A stretch of 7,252 bases of DNA from Clostridia bacterium (GTDB lineage: Bacteria; Bacillota; Clostridia; Oscillospirales; Butyricicoccaceae): contig JAFYNW010000066.1 in assembly GCA_017547995.1 (NCBI GenBank), positions 1 through 7,252 on the forward strand. Direction: 5' to 3'. The notes below the pieces were generated by a model. The model saw only the letters and a program-made list of their open reading frames with translations, made no database searches and was not told the DNA's origin. Positions 1 to 6,900 of this stretch are shown here, one piece after another (the stretch's first letter is position 1; the number at the start of each line of letters is the position of its first letter). The translations under genes were made by a program, and so were the position numbers.

Positions 1-427
1 CAAGCAGACTGACTGCCGACTGCATCACAGCCTTTACCTTTGGTGTTGCCATTTTGGAAAGATATACCGCAGTCATAAAGCCAATCGGTACACCGATGAT
101 AATCGCGCCTACTGTGCCGTAAATACTTGTAAGAATAAATGGCAGAATGCCGTATTTCGGCTCGGATGCGGTGGATGCCCATTCTTTGCCGAAGAGGAAG
201 TCGAAGAGGCCAATTTCGCGGATTGCAGGGATGCCTGAAATAACCAGATAAACTGTAATCAACAGTACACAGCCGACAGTAATCATACCGAGCAGGAGAA
301 AAATGCCGTGAATAACGTTTTCCATAGTCTGTGTTCTGTTTCTTTTGCAGAATTCAGTCTTCTGACTAAGCTCATTATCTGCATCACGCAGTATTTTTTT
401 GAATTTTCTAGTTTCTTGAGTTGTCAT
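1..427 (-). CDS. pstC: Phosphate ABC transporter permease PstC, N-terminal part (3' end beyond window)
   Basis: This is the start of an inner-membrane permease of the high-affinity phosphate ABC transporter, where PstC pairs with PstA and the ATPase PstB to import phosphate delivered by PstS. Only 142 codons are visible; the gene runs off at position 1. A charged cytoplasmic stretch (residues 1-38) leads to a hydrophobic segment at about 41-63, an extracytoplasmic piece with FLFGKEW (77-83), and a second hydrophobic segment starting at YGILPFIL (92-99) and running to about 122. This order (TM1, then an FL-G-EW motif, then YGILP before TM2) is typical of PstC. The start at 427 is chosen because TGAGGA (435-440) lies 7 bases upstream; the later Met (residue 35) has no such site and sits at the edge of TM1. 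It follows pstS with a 63-bp gap containing a hairpin, so it is probably co-transcribed but expressed at a lower level than pstS. The assignment is made from motifs and from the neighbour, and is firm. Confidence 0.93.
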   Translation of the reverse strand, partial: MTTQETRKFKKILRDADNELSQKTEFCKRNRTQTMENVIHGIFLLLGMITVGCVLLITVYLVISGIPAIREIGLFDFLFGKEWASTASEPKYGILPFILTSIYGTVGAIIIGVPIGFMTAVYLSKMATPKVKAVMQSAVSLL

Positions 428-450
428 ATTATATTCCTCACAACAGAGCA

Positions 451-476
451 GCGGCGGTCTTTATTCCGACCGTCGC
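451..476 (-). promoter_or_regulatory. Intergenic hairpin between pstS and pstC
   Basis: In the minus-strand transcript GCGACGGTC and GACCGCCGC form a 9-bp stem with one A/C mismatch around an 8-base loop. It sits 14 bases after the pstS stop and is not followed by a U run, so it does not look like a full terminator. In solute-binding-protein operons such hairpins often protect the 3' end of the upstream message and so help make more binding protein than permease. That role is inferred here. Confidence 0.45.
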
Positions 477-490
477 GTCTGCAATATTTC

Positions 491-1291
491 TTAGTTAGCG
501 GAAACCACACCTGCTGCTGCGATGATTTCGTTTGCGTCAGCGGAAGTGATGTATTCGAAGAACTTCTGAGCAGCGTCGCTGAGCTTTGCATCGCTCTTTG
601 TTACCAACACGAATGGACGCTGAACAACGTAGCTGCCGTCCTTGATGTTTTCTTCTGTTGCTTCAACACCGTCAACTGCGAGAGCCTTTACGCTGTCCTT
701 AACAGAAGCAACGGAAGCGTAGCCGATTGCACCAGGATTCTGTGCAACTGTTGTGATAACGTCACCTGTGGATGTGAGTTCCTGACGATACTTGCAAGCA
801 TCTTCTGTATCTGTGATGGATTCAAAGCCGTCACGTGTGCCGGAGCCTGCTTCACGGCCGATGAGAACGATTTCTGCATCGTTGCCGCCGACTTCGGACC
901 AGTTTGTGATTTCACCTGTGTAAATCTTTGCGATAGTTTCCACGCTGAGGTCGCTTACCGGATTTTCAGGGTTAACGATAACTGCGATACCGTCGTAAGC
1001 CAATACTGTGCCAGTAAGACCTGCAGCCTTTTCTTCGTCCTTGAGATCACGGGAGGAAAGACCGATGTCACAGCGACCTTCCTGAACAGCCTTGATGCCG
1101 GAGCCAGAGCCTGTTGGGTTGTAAGTGAAGCTGATTTTTGTCTTGCTCTGGAATGCTTCGCCCAAAGCGCCGATTACCTTTTCCATGGATGTGGAGCCAT
1201 CTGTTGCCACAGATTCTTCTGTCTTGCTGCATCCTGCGAACATTGAGATTGCCATTACCGCAACCATCATCATACTGATAAACTTTTTCAT
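491..1291 (-). CDS. pstS: Phosphate ABC transporter substrate-binding lipoprotein PstS
   Basis: This 266-residue protein binds phosphate outside the membrane and passes it to the PstCAB transporter. Residues 1-21 are a lipoprotein signal peptide: MKK, a hydrophobic core, and the lipobox FAGC with the lipidated Cys at 21. Phosphate-loop motifs typical of PstS follow in order: DGSTSM (31-36), TGSGSG (60-65), DIGLSSR (75-81), IYTGEITNW (123-131), GREAGSGTR (145-153) and GAIGYAS (187-193). The length fits the compact Gram-positive PstS type. I place the start at 1291 rather than at the in-frame ATG at 1312, because AGAAGGAG (1300-1307) lies 8 bases before this codon and inside the longer reading. 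The gene follows a terminator and a Pho-box-like promoter region and precedes pstC, so it opens a pst operon and is probably induced by phosphate starvation through PhoP-PhoR (inferred). Confidence 0.95.
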   Translation of the reverse strand: MKKFISMMMVAVMAISMFAGCSKTEESVATDGSTSMEKVIGALGEAFQSKTKISFTYNPTGSGSGIKAVQEGRCDIGLSSRDLKDEEKAAGLTGTVLAYDGIAVIVNPENPVSDLSVETIAKIYTGEITNWSEVGGNDAEIVLIGREAGSGTRDGFESITDTEDACKYRQELTSTGDVITTVAQNPGAIGYASVASVKDSVKALAVDGVEATEENIKDGSYVVQRPFVLVTKSDAKLSDAAQKFFEYITSADANEIIAAAGVVSAN

Positions 1292-1299
1292 TGTTATGT

Positions 1300-1307
1300 C
1301 TCCTTCT
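1300..1307 (-). promoter_or_regulatory. Ribosome binding site deciding the pstS start
   Basis: AGAAGGAG on the minus strand is 8 bases upstream of the ATG at 1291. It lies within the codons of the longer possible reading from 1312, so translation should begin at 1291. This also gives a normal short lipoprotein signal peptide. Confidence 0.8.
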
Positions 1308-1330
1308 GACATTTCGTTTTTTGTTTTTCC

Positions 1331-1391
1331 TTATTACAATTACTATTTTAAGACTCCAATGTAAAATCCGAAATACAACTAATGTGAAATC
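1331..1391 (-). promoter_or_regulatory. Putative pstS promoter with Pho-box-like direct repeats
   Basis: Two near-identical 11-mers stand in direct orientation with a 23-bp period: GATTTCACATT (1381-1391) and GATTTTACATT (1358-1368), differing at one base. A weaker TTGTAT (1373-1378) lies between them. The TTCACA/TTTACA cores resemble the TT(A/T/C)ACA repeats bound by PhoP in Bacillus. About 19 bases after the second repeat is TGTAAT (1333-1338), five of six bases of a -10 element, and there is no good -35 hexamer at the usual distance (TTGGAG at 1354-1359 is weak). This is what an activator-dependent promoter looks like. The assignment is by eye and by position upstream of pstS. Confidence 0.5.
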
Positions 1392-1401
1392 TAAGTAAAA
1401 T

Positions 1402-1444
1402 AAAAAGACCGCACAGCCGACTTACAGCCAGTTGTGTGGTCTTT
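1402..1444 (-). terminator. Rho-independent terminator of the surface-protein operon
   Basis: On the minus strand AAAGACC pairs with GGTCTTT (7 bp). After one A/C mismatch the stem continues with CACA/TGTG, and the tail reads TTTTTATTTTAC. It begins 31 bases after the stop of the DUF4430 gene and lies just before the pstS promoter, so it separates the two transcription units. Read on the plus strand the stem is slightly better (G-U pairs in place of mismatches) and the tail is still U/A-rich, so it may work in both directions, although no plus-strand gene is seen here. Confidence 0.7.
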
Positions 1445-1475
1445 ATATTTTATTTATAACGTATCTTCCGGGGCC

Positions 1476-2105
1476 TTATTGCACATTATATCCGCCTACG
1501 TCGTTGCCAAGGTCGCAGGTGTATTTCCATTCGATATTGTCGCCGTCTTTAAGCTGATAACGAGAGCATCCGTAGTTTGGGAACCATCCGTTGACTGAAT
1601 ACATCCAGCCGGAAAGTTCACCCACGTCGAACTCATAGAGATTTCCGATGCCTTCAATATAAGCGCTGTTGTAAATCGGCGTATTCATATATTCCATATG
1701 AATGCCCTGCTGCTTACAGGTACGCATAAGTATATTGAAAACACTTTCGCCTTCATAGAAGGTGACGCTTACCGGCTTGAGAAGCCATCCATCTTCAGGC
1801 ACAAGGCTTTTCTTGTTTTCGTCGCAGAAATCCATATTATCCAGGATTGTACTGCATGAAATCGAAATTGTGCAGGTGTATTTATTGGTGCCGATTGTAA
1901 TGTCCTGAGGCTCGACAGGCTTTGGCTTTCCTTCAGGGACAGGGTCTGTAAGATACTTGTCCATAGTTGCCTGAGTTGCCTTTTCCTCCGCCGCGGTTGT
2001 TGTTTCAGTTGGTGATTCAGTCGGCATTTCGGTTGGCGTTTCAGTTGGAGTTTCTTTAGTCGGAGTTTGAGCTTCGGTTTCGGCAGCTGTGATTTTCTCT
2101 GTCAT
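1476..2105 (-). CDS. DUF4430 (transcobalamin C-terminal-like) domain protein, leaderless part of an interrupted gene
   Basis: The reading frame of 209 codons starts with a Thr/Pro/Glu-rich stalk (residues 1-66) containing TPTE, MPTE and SPTE units, followed by a DUF4430 domain at about 70-205. Visible family features are FYEGESVFNIL (116-126), YNSAYIEGIGNLYEF (145-159), LSGWMYSVNGWFPNYGCSRY (164-183), LKDGDNIEWKYTC (185-197) and the tail LGNDVGG (199-205). Six cysteines (78, 84, 94, 130, 180, 197) suit an exported, disulfide-bonded domain. The ATG at 2105 has no Shine-Dalgarno site and gives no signal peptide. The same frame continues upstream through one TAA (2118-2120) to a good start at 2288, so this is most likely the body of a 270-residue anchored protein broken by a nonsense mutation or a sequence error. 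DUF4430 is related to the C-terminal beta domain of intrinsic factor and transcobalamin; ligand and function here are unknown. Confidence 0.75.
   Translation of the reverse strand: MTEKITAAETEAQTPTKETPTETPTEMPTESPTETTTAAEEKATQATMDKYLTDPVPEGKPKPVEPQDITIGTNKYTCTISISCSTILDNMDFCDENKKSLVPEDGWLLKPVSVTFYEGESVFNILMRTCKQQGIHMEYMNTPIYNSAYIEGIGNLYEFDVGELSGWMYSVNGWFPNYGCSRYQLKDGDNIEWKYTCDLGNDVGGYNVQ
2004..2066 (-). repeat. Degenerate 12-bp tandem repeat coding (x-Pro-Thr-Glu)n
   Basis: Five imperfect units code TPTKE, TPTE, TPTE, MPTE and SPTE; the last four are 12 bp each. A further PTE sits upstream next to the in-frame stop. The repeat forms an extended stalk between the membrane segment and the DUF4430 domain. 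Tandem units of this kind can vary in number between strains; that is inferred. Confidence 0.65.
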
Positions 2106-2117
2106 TTCAGTCGGCTT

Positions 2118-2288
2118 TTACGCTTCGGTTACAGCTTCAGCTGAAGTTATTATGGCTTCGTTTTTTGTTTCCGACATACCTGCTTCCCAGCCTCTTGCCC
2201 CCGGAGCATCACCGCCATACCAGAATGCAAAGGCGAGAAGGGCAATCAACACCACCGTCACCATCAGTTTATTTTTATACTTTTCCAT
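2118..2288 (-). pseudogene. 5' fragment (signal-anchor) of the interrupted DUF4430 protein gene
   Basis: The reading starts at ATG 2288 with AGAGGA (2293-2298) 4 bases upstream; that site overlaps the stop of the preceding toroid gene, which suggests translational coupling. It codes 56 residues: a short basic start (MEKYKNK), a hydrophobic segment at about 8-24 ending in FWYGG, then a hydrophilic stretch ending VTEA, and then TAA (2118-2120). Removing the stop, the frame continues without shift as KPTEMTEK into the DUF4430 protein at 2105, for 270 residues in total. The composition on both sides of the stop is the same Thr/Glu/Ala/Pro-rich linker, so one ancestral gene is clear. The stop is one base change away from GAA, AAA or CAA. 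As it stands the product would be a short membrane peptide. I see no sign of recoding; UAA is not a selenocysteine or pyrrolysine codon. Confidence 0.7.
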
Positions 2289-2297
2289 AGCTTCCTC

Positions 2298-3848
2298 TTA
2301 TATAAGGTCATTCTGCACCAGCATATTATAGAGCATCTGTACGATTTCCGAGCGGAGGATGTTTTCAAGCGGCCTGATTTCAAGGTCGGAATTATTGAGA
2401 ATGTCCTCGCTGTAGCAGAATGCCACAGTCTTTTTTGCCCAGTCGTGCACGAAAATATAATCACTAAAGCCTGCGAGAAGGTCGAAGGCTTCACTGTCGG
2501 TAAGCTCCGTATTCATACCGCAAAGCTTTGCCGCACGTGCAACCATTGCAGATGCTTCCTGTCTTGTAATCGTGCCCATCGGGTCAAAGCTATTTTCGCC
2601 CTTGCCGTTGACGATACCGTAGCTGTAGGCTGTACCGATATAACCGCTGTACCACTTGCCGTCTTCAACGTCTGCAAATGCATTTACGTACTTTGGCTCA
2701 AGACCGAGCGCACGGACTACGATAGCCGCAAACTCACTTCGTGACATTGTGGCATCAGGGTCGAACGTGCCGTCTCCTCTGCCTGTGATAATGCCATAGG
2801 ATGCAAGGCTTTCGATTGCCTTTTTGTTTGCATGGTCTGCAACGTCATCGAAGGTCATACCCGGATTTTTAAGTTCATTCTTCGTGACGTCCTTGTGCAT
2901 CACAGGCTTTGTGTTTTTAATTGTGATTTTAACGTCCGACATATCGTAAAGGCTTGGTAATCCCTTTGTCATTCTGTTGTATGCCGCCATAGCATAAAAT
3001 GCCTGCTCTGTTGCCATAAGGTTTGCCCCCTGACCTTTGATATGCTCAAAGCTTCCGTCTGCAAGACGATGCGCAAGGAGGGCATCAAGGACGTTTTTGC
3101 CGTTTTTTACAAAACGGGAATCGTTGATATCAATACCAAGAGTTGAAAAAGCAACGAGAATCTGCGCTTCACTTTCGGCAGTTTCTTCACCATAAGTTGC
3201 AAAGCCGCCGTTTTCGAGCTGAGTTTTTTCAAGGAAAGTGAGAGCCTTTGCGATAGCGTCAGCCACCTTTGGCTGGGATTTATAATTTGCAAGTGCAGTC
3301 AGCGCCATGCCCGTGATATCGCTGTCGCCATCACCCTTGCTTGTGAGATTCCATCCGCCGTCGGCAAGCTGATTATTTATAATTTCATCCACGTATTGCT
3401 GGCGAATTGATGACGGATAGTTTGCACTGTCGAGAGCAATAAGCGCCCATACGGGGCCGTTTATGCCCTGCCATACTGTCTTATCGGAATCTTCAAGCGG
3501 TGCAAGAAGATTATAACCTGCCGCATTTGACGGGTTGGCACCGATAGCAGTGAGTGCGAGAATCACACGGCTGTACTCTGTGTACTTTTTAGTATGAAGC
3601 ACACCATCGCATTTTTCGATATATTCAAGCACCCGTGCATAATATCCATCCCAATATTCCTGCGGAATATTATAGCCATAACGTGAAAGGCCGATGACAG
3701 CCCATTCCCCGCCTATCGAGCCCACCGAAGGCTTTGTGACGTTTTCAGCTATATATTTTGCCGTACTGTCGATATCTACTGCATAAGATGCAGGGATTAT
3801 CGATATAAAGACCGCCAAGACAAGCATAAAGCTGATGATTTTTTTCAT
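2298..3848 (-). CDS. Secreted alpha/alpha-toroid (prenyltransferase/transcobalamin N-domain-like) protein with SLH repeats
   Basis: This 516-residue protein has a clear Sec signal peptide (MKK, hydrophobic core, likely cut after SYA at 23). Residues about 24-300 form an alpha/alpha-toroid with the helix-pair repeats of squalene cyclases, prenyltransferase beta subunits and transcobalamin/intrinsic factor: GGEWAVIGLSRYGY (46-59), then QLADGGW (160-166), QLENGGF (210-216) and RLADGSF (261-267), each followed by an Ala/Leu-rich helix. I see no DDTA/DxDD catalytic motif, so a binding role fits better than an enzyme role. After a linker there are SLH repeats at 333-382 (FDDV, GRGDGTFDP, SRSE) and 391-445 (FADV, TRQE), and a degenerate third at 461-513 (LRSE, no G-DGTF turn). 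SLH domains bind secondary cell-wall polymer, so the protein should sit on the wall. The start is supported by AGGAGG 5 bases upstream. It stands between two DUF4430 proteins, which suggests they work together (inferred). Confidence 0.88.
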   Translation of the reverse strand: MKKIISFMLVLAVFISIIPASYAVDIDSTAKYIAENVTKPSVGSIGGEWAVIGLSRYGYNIPQEYWDGYYARVLEYIEKCDGVLHTKKYTEYSRVILALTAIGANPSNAAGYNLLAPLEDSDKTVWQGINGPVWALIALDSANYPSSIRQQYVDEIINNQLADGGWNLTSKGDGDSDITGMALTALANYKSQPKVADAIAKALTFLEKTQLENGGFATYGEETAESEAQILVAFSTLGIDINDSRFVKNGKNVLDALLAHRLADGSFEHIKGQGANLMATEQAFYAMAAYNRMTKGLPSLYDMSDVKITIKNTKPVMHKDVTKNELKNPGMTFDDVADHANKKAIESLASYGIITGRGDGTFDPDATMSRSEFAAIVVRALGLEPKYVNAFADVEDGKWYSGYIGTAYSYGIVNGKGENSFDPMGTITRQEASAMVARAAKLCGMNTELTDSEAFDLLAGFSDYIFVHDWAKKTVAFCYSEDILNNSDLEIRPLENILRSEIVQMLYNMLVQNDLI

Positions 3849-3853
3849 ATTTT

Positions 3854-3859
3854 CCTCCT
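3854..3859 (-). promoter_or_regulatory. Strong ribosome binding site of the toroid-SLH gene
   Basis: A perfect AGGAGG lies 5 bases upstream of the ATG at 3848 on the minus strand. It fixes the start and predicts high translation. Confidence 0.8.
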
Positions 3860-3885
3860 TTTTCTCACTCCCTGAAATTGCGGCA

Positions 3886-3917
3886 AAAGCGACTCCACCA
3901 GCACGCAGAGCCGCTTT
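3886..3917 (-). promoter_or_regulatory. Intergenic hairpin between the large SLH gene and the toroid gene
   Basis: In the minus-strand RNA AAAGCGGCTC and GAGTCGCTTT form a continuous 10-bp stem with one G-U pair and a 12-base loop, followed only by UU before GCC. It is too weak in its U tail for a sure terminator. It may be a processing or stability element, or a partial attenuator that sets the ratio of the two surface proteins. A second, smaller inverted repeat (TACTTA/TAAGTA, 3938-3958) lies right after the stop of the large gene. Confidence 0.45.
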
Positions 3918-3959
3918 CCCTTTGAGAGAGCTGTATTTACTTATCTGGAGAGTAAGTAT

Positions 3960-6900
3960 TTATTTTGTAAGCCAGCGCATAAGAATTGTTGCAGCTTCTG
4001 CACGGCTTGCGTCGGAAACAGGTGCAAGACCTGTGTCACGGCCTGTGATAAGACCTTCGGAAACTGCCCACTTAACTGCATCAAGTGCCCAGAGGCTTAC
4101 GTCATCACCATCGGCAAACTTTGAAAGGTCTGCTTCTGCTGTGACGCTGACGCCCTTGAGCTTAGCATAGTTTGCAAGCATAAGAGCAAACTGTTCACGT
4201 GTGATATCGTCGTTTGCGCCGAAAGTACCGTCTGTATAGCCGGAGATAATCTTGTTTTCATACGCCCACTTTACTGCATCAGCATACCATTCATCACCAT
4301 TTACGTCGCTGAATGGATTTTCTCCCTTTACATCAGGAGCACCTACAAGTCTGTAAAGTGTTGTCACCATCATGCCGCGGCTGAAGGTCATATCAGGAGA
4401 GAACTTATCTTCTGCTGTACCTGTCATGATTTCCTTTTCAAATACGAAGCTGACAGCATCAGTTGCCCAGTGATTTTCGATATCTGTAAATGGAAGTTCC
4501 TTTGCCTTGAGAAGAGCGGCATATTTATTTTCCGCAGCAACAAGCTCGTCATAATTTTCGACGAGATTCTTCTGTGAATCAGAAAGCGCATCGTAAGCCG
4601 CGCGTGTTTCTTCGATTGCATCCTTGCTGCCAAGTGTTACGTTGCCGATGGCAGAAATAAGCTCTTCAACCATATCAACTGCATTCTTGACCGGAGTTAC
4701 AACGCTTGAGCCATTGTAATATGGGTCACCAATATCCGCACCATACTGACAAGTATACTGCCATCTGATAACGTCACCGTCTGCAATTTCAAACTGAGAT
4801 GCACCCTGATCGATGAAGATATCGTTGTGTGTAATCATCCAGCCTGAGCCGATGCCTGCATCGAATTCACCGAAGGAATCATAGTCAATTCCACCCACTG
4901 TGAAATTGCCGATAGCGGAAAGATAGAAGCCTTCCTTTGTTGTGCCATTGTAAGATGCAGTCATATCCTTCGCGTAGAGAAGTCGGAGCGTTACGTCTGC
5001 GATTGTATCGCCTTCAACATAAGGCACCTTTGTCTTTGCGATGATTGTGCCGAGTGGATTTGGATAAGTTACACCACGTTCACCTTCCACGCGCTTGCCA
5101 TTGTCTTCAAAGCTGATATAGACGTAGCCTTCGATTTCCGCCGGGTCAAGACCGAAGTTATCACCTGCAGGTGGAAGAACAGGTGTGGAAGCCTGCTCAA
5201 CTGTGAGAGTAATTGTGTGAGAAACCTCGAACTCACCATCACTTACTGTAAAGACAAGCTGATATTCGCCTGTTTCTTCAGGTGTGATTGTGAAGTATGT
5301 CTGTGCGAGAGTTTCTTCGCCGAACTTATAGGTAAGCTCGTTGCCTTCAGCATCTTCGAAGACAGTTTCAAGATTGATGGCAAAAGTCTTACCAAGTGTG
5401 ATTGTTGCTTCTGTCTGTGCACCAGACTTTACGAATGGAGCTGTATTTGCAGATGCCATACCGCCAAGCTCAATTGTGATTTCAGGGAGCACACTGCGTG
5501 TATGGAACGTTGTTTCGCTTCCTCGTGTTGCACATCCGTTGTCAGGGATATTTCTGTGGCTGTCGCCGCCGTCAGCAAAGGTTGTAAGACCGATAACGCC
5601 TGTTGCGATACAGCCATCAGAGAGTGTGAAGCTTGTTTCTTCTGTATCTTCAGGAATTGTTACTTCAATATAGTTTGCATCTACAGAGAACTGATACTGT
5701 GCGCCTGCACCGTTTACTCGCTGACCATTCCAGATGAAGGACATATGGGACGAGCTGTCACCGTCTGTATTTCCACGATAGCCAGGATTATAGTTACCCG
5801 CCATCTTTGGAACAGGCTGATGGAGACCGTCAACGTATACTCTTATTTTGTCACCCTTTGCGAAAGGCTGATCAGGATTTGTTACGTTTACAAGACGTAC
5901 TGTCACCTTATCACCGCGTACAATCTGATATGCAACGCCGTTTGCTGTTGTTACACGGATGATATTGTTGCCCGATGCGATTGGAGCTGTATATGCGCCT
6001 TCTTCTGCAGTAAGCACTGTCCAGCTTGCGCCCTTATCGTTGGAAACCGCAACTTCTGTGATTGTGTCGTTTGCTACTGTTGGGCTGAGCTTGATTTCGC
6101 CCTTGTTGCCTGTGAAGTAGAGTGTATCGAATTCAGCGTCCCATGCCTTTGGTGTGGAATTTTCGTAAACTATGCTTCCCTGACTTGCCATGCCAGCAAT
6201 GCCGAAGTTTACAGATGGAGTTGTGCCGCCTACTGTTACAACGATGAGAGCTGTTCTTGCAGGGTCAGATGCACCGAAGATGCCGTTATGCTCGCTGTTG
6301 CCGCCGCTGATCTGGATTGCATCGTAAGACACTTCGATAACGGCTGTACCTTCCTTGAGTGCTGTTACTGTCATCCAGTCGCCATCATTTGTCGACTTGG
6401 ACTTCTTTTCTGTGAGAGAAATTACGTCTTCGCCCGAAATGATATTGAAGTGGAAATCAGGTGTAATCTGGTGGTTTTCTGTCTGAGTCTTGATGATTTC
6501 CCAGATACGATATGCCTTGAGTGTGTATGAAGAACCAACACTCGCAAGCTTGAGATGATTCTGTCCGTTGACGTTCACAACAACGCTGTCGTCACCAACT
6601 CTGTTTGCTTCAACAGAATAATCAACTCTTGTATCAGGTGTTGCATCATTTTCAGAATACGTTACCGTCATATTCTTGTAGTTCCATGCGCACCAGCCGG
6701 CCTTTGTGATGTAGCCTTCCATTTCTGTGCGCCACACAAGATTCTTGTCTGCTGTGGCTGTGAAATAGAAAGTGCTTGTTCCGTCACCATTGTCCACTTC
6801 TGCTGCAGCTACGTATTCTGTGAAGCTGTAATACTGATTATAATAATAGAGATATGCCTTTGCACCATTTGGCACTGTGATAGTCTTAGGATTATTGTAA

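Noticed and set aside
308..1246. 312-codon plus-strand open frame opposite pstS and pstC
   Set aside because: Cys/Phe-rich, no recognisable domain, and fully antisense to two firm pst genes.
1292..1312. Upstream ATG giving pstS seven extra residues
   Set aside because: The ribosome binding site for the shorter start lies within these codons, and the extension would put acidic residues in front of the lipoprotein signal.
2118..2120. TAA as a programmed recoding site
   Set aside because: UAA is not used for selenocysteine or pyrrolysine, and I see no obvious recoding structure just downstream; a mutation or sequence error is simpler.
2298..3848. Toroid protein as a functional terpene cyclase or prenyltransferase
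   Set aside because: The DGGW-type repeats fit the fold, but I see no catalytic acid motif, and the signal peptide plus SLH anchor place it outside the cell where isoprenoid substrates are not expected.
5217..6530. 437-codon plus-strand open frame antisense to the large SLH gene
   Set aside because: Its translation is very rich in Cys with no domain or signal logic, and it lies wholly opposite a well-supported coding sequence; it is a by-product of codon bias.
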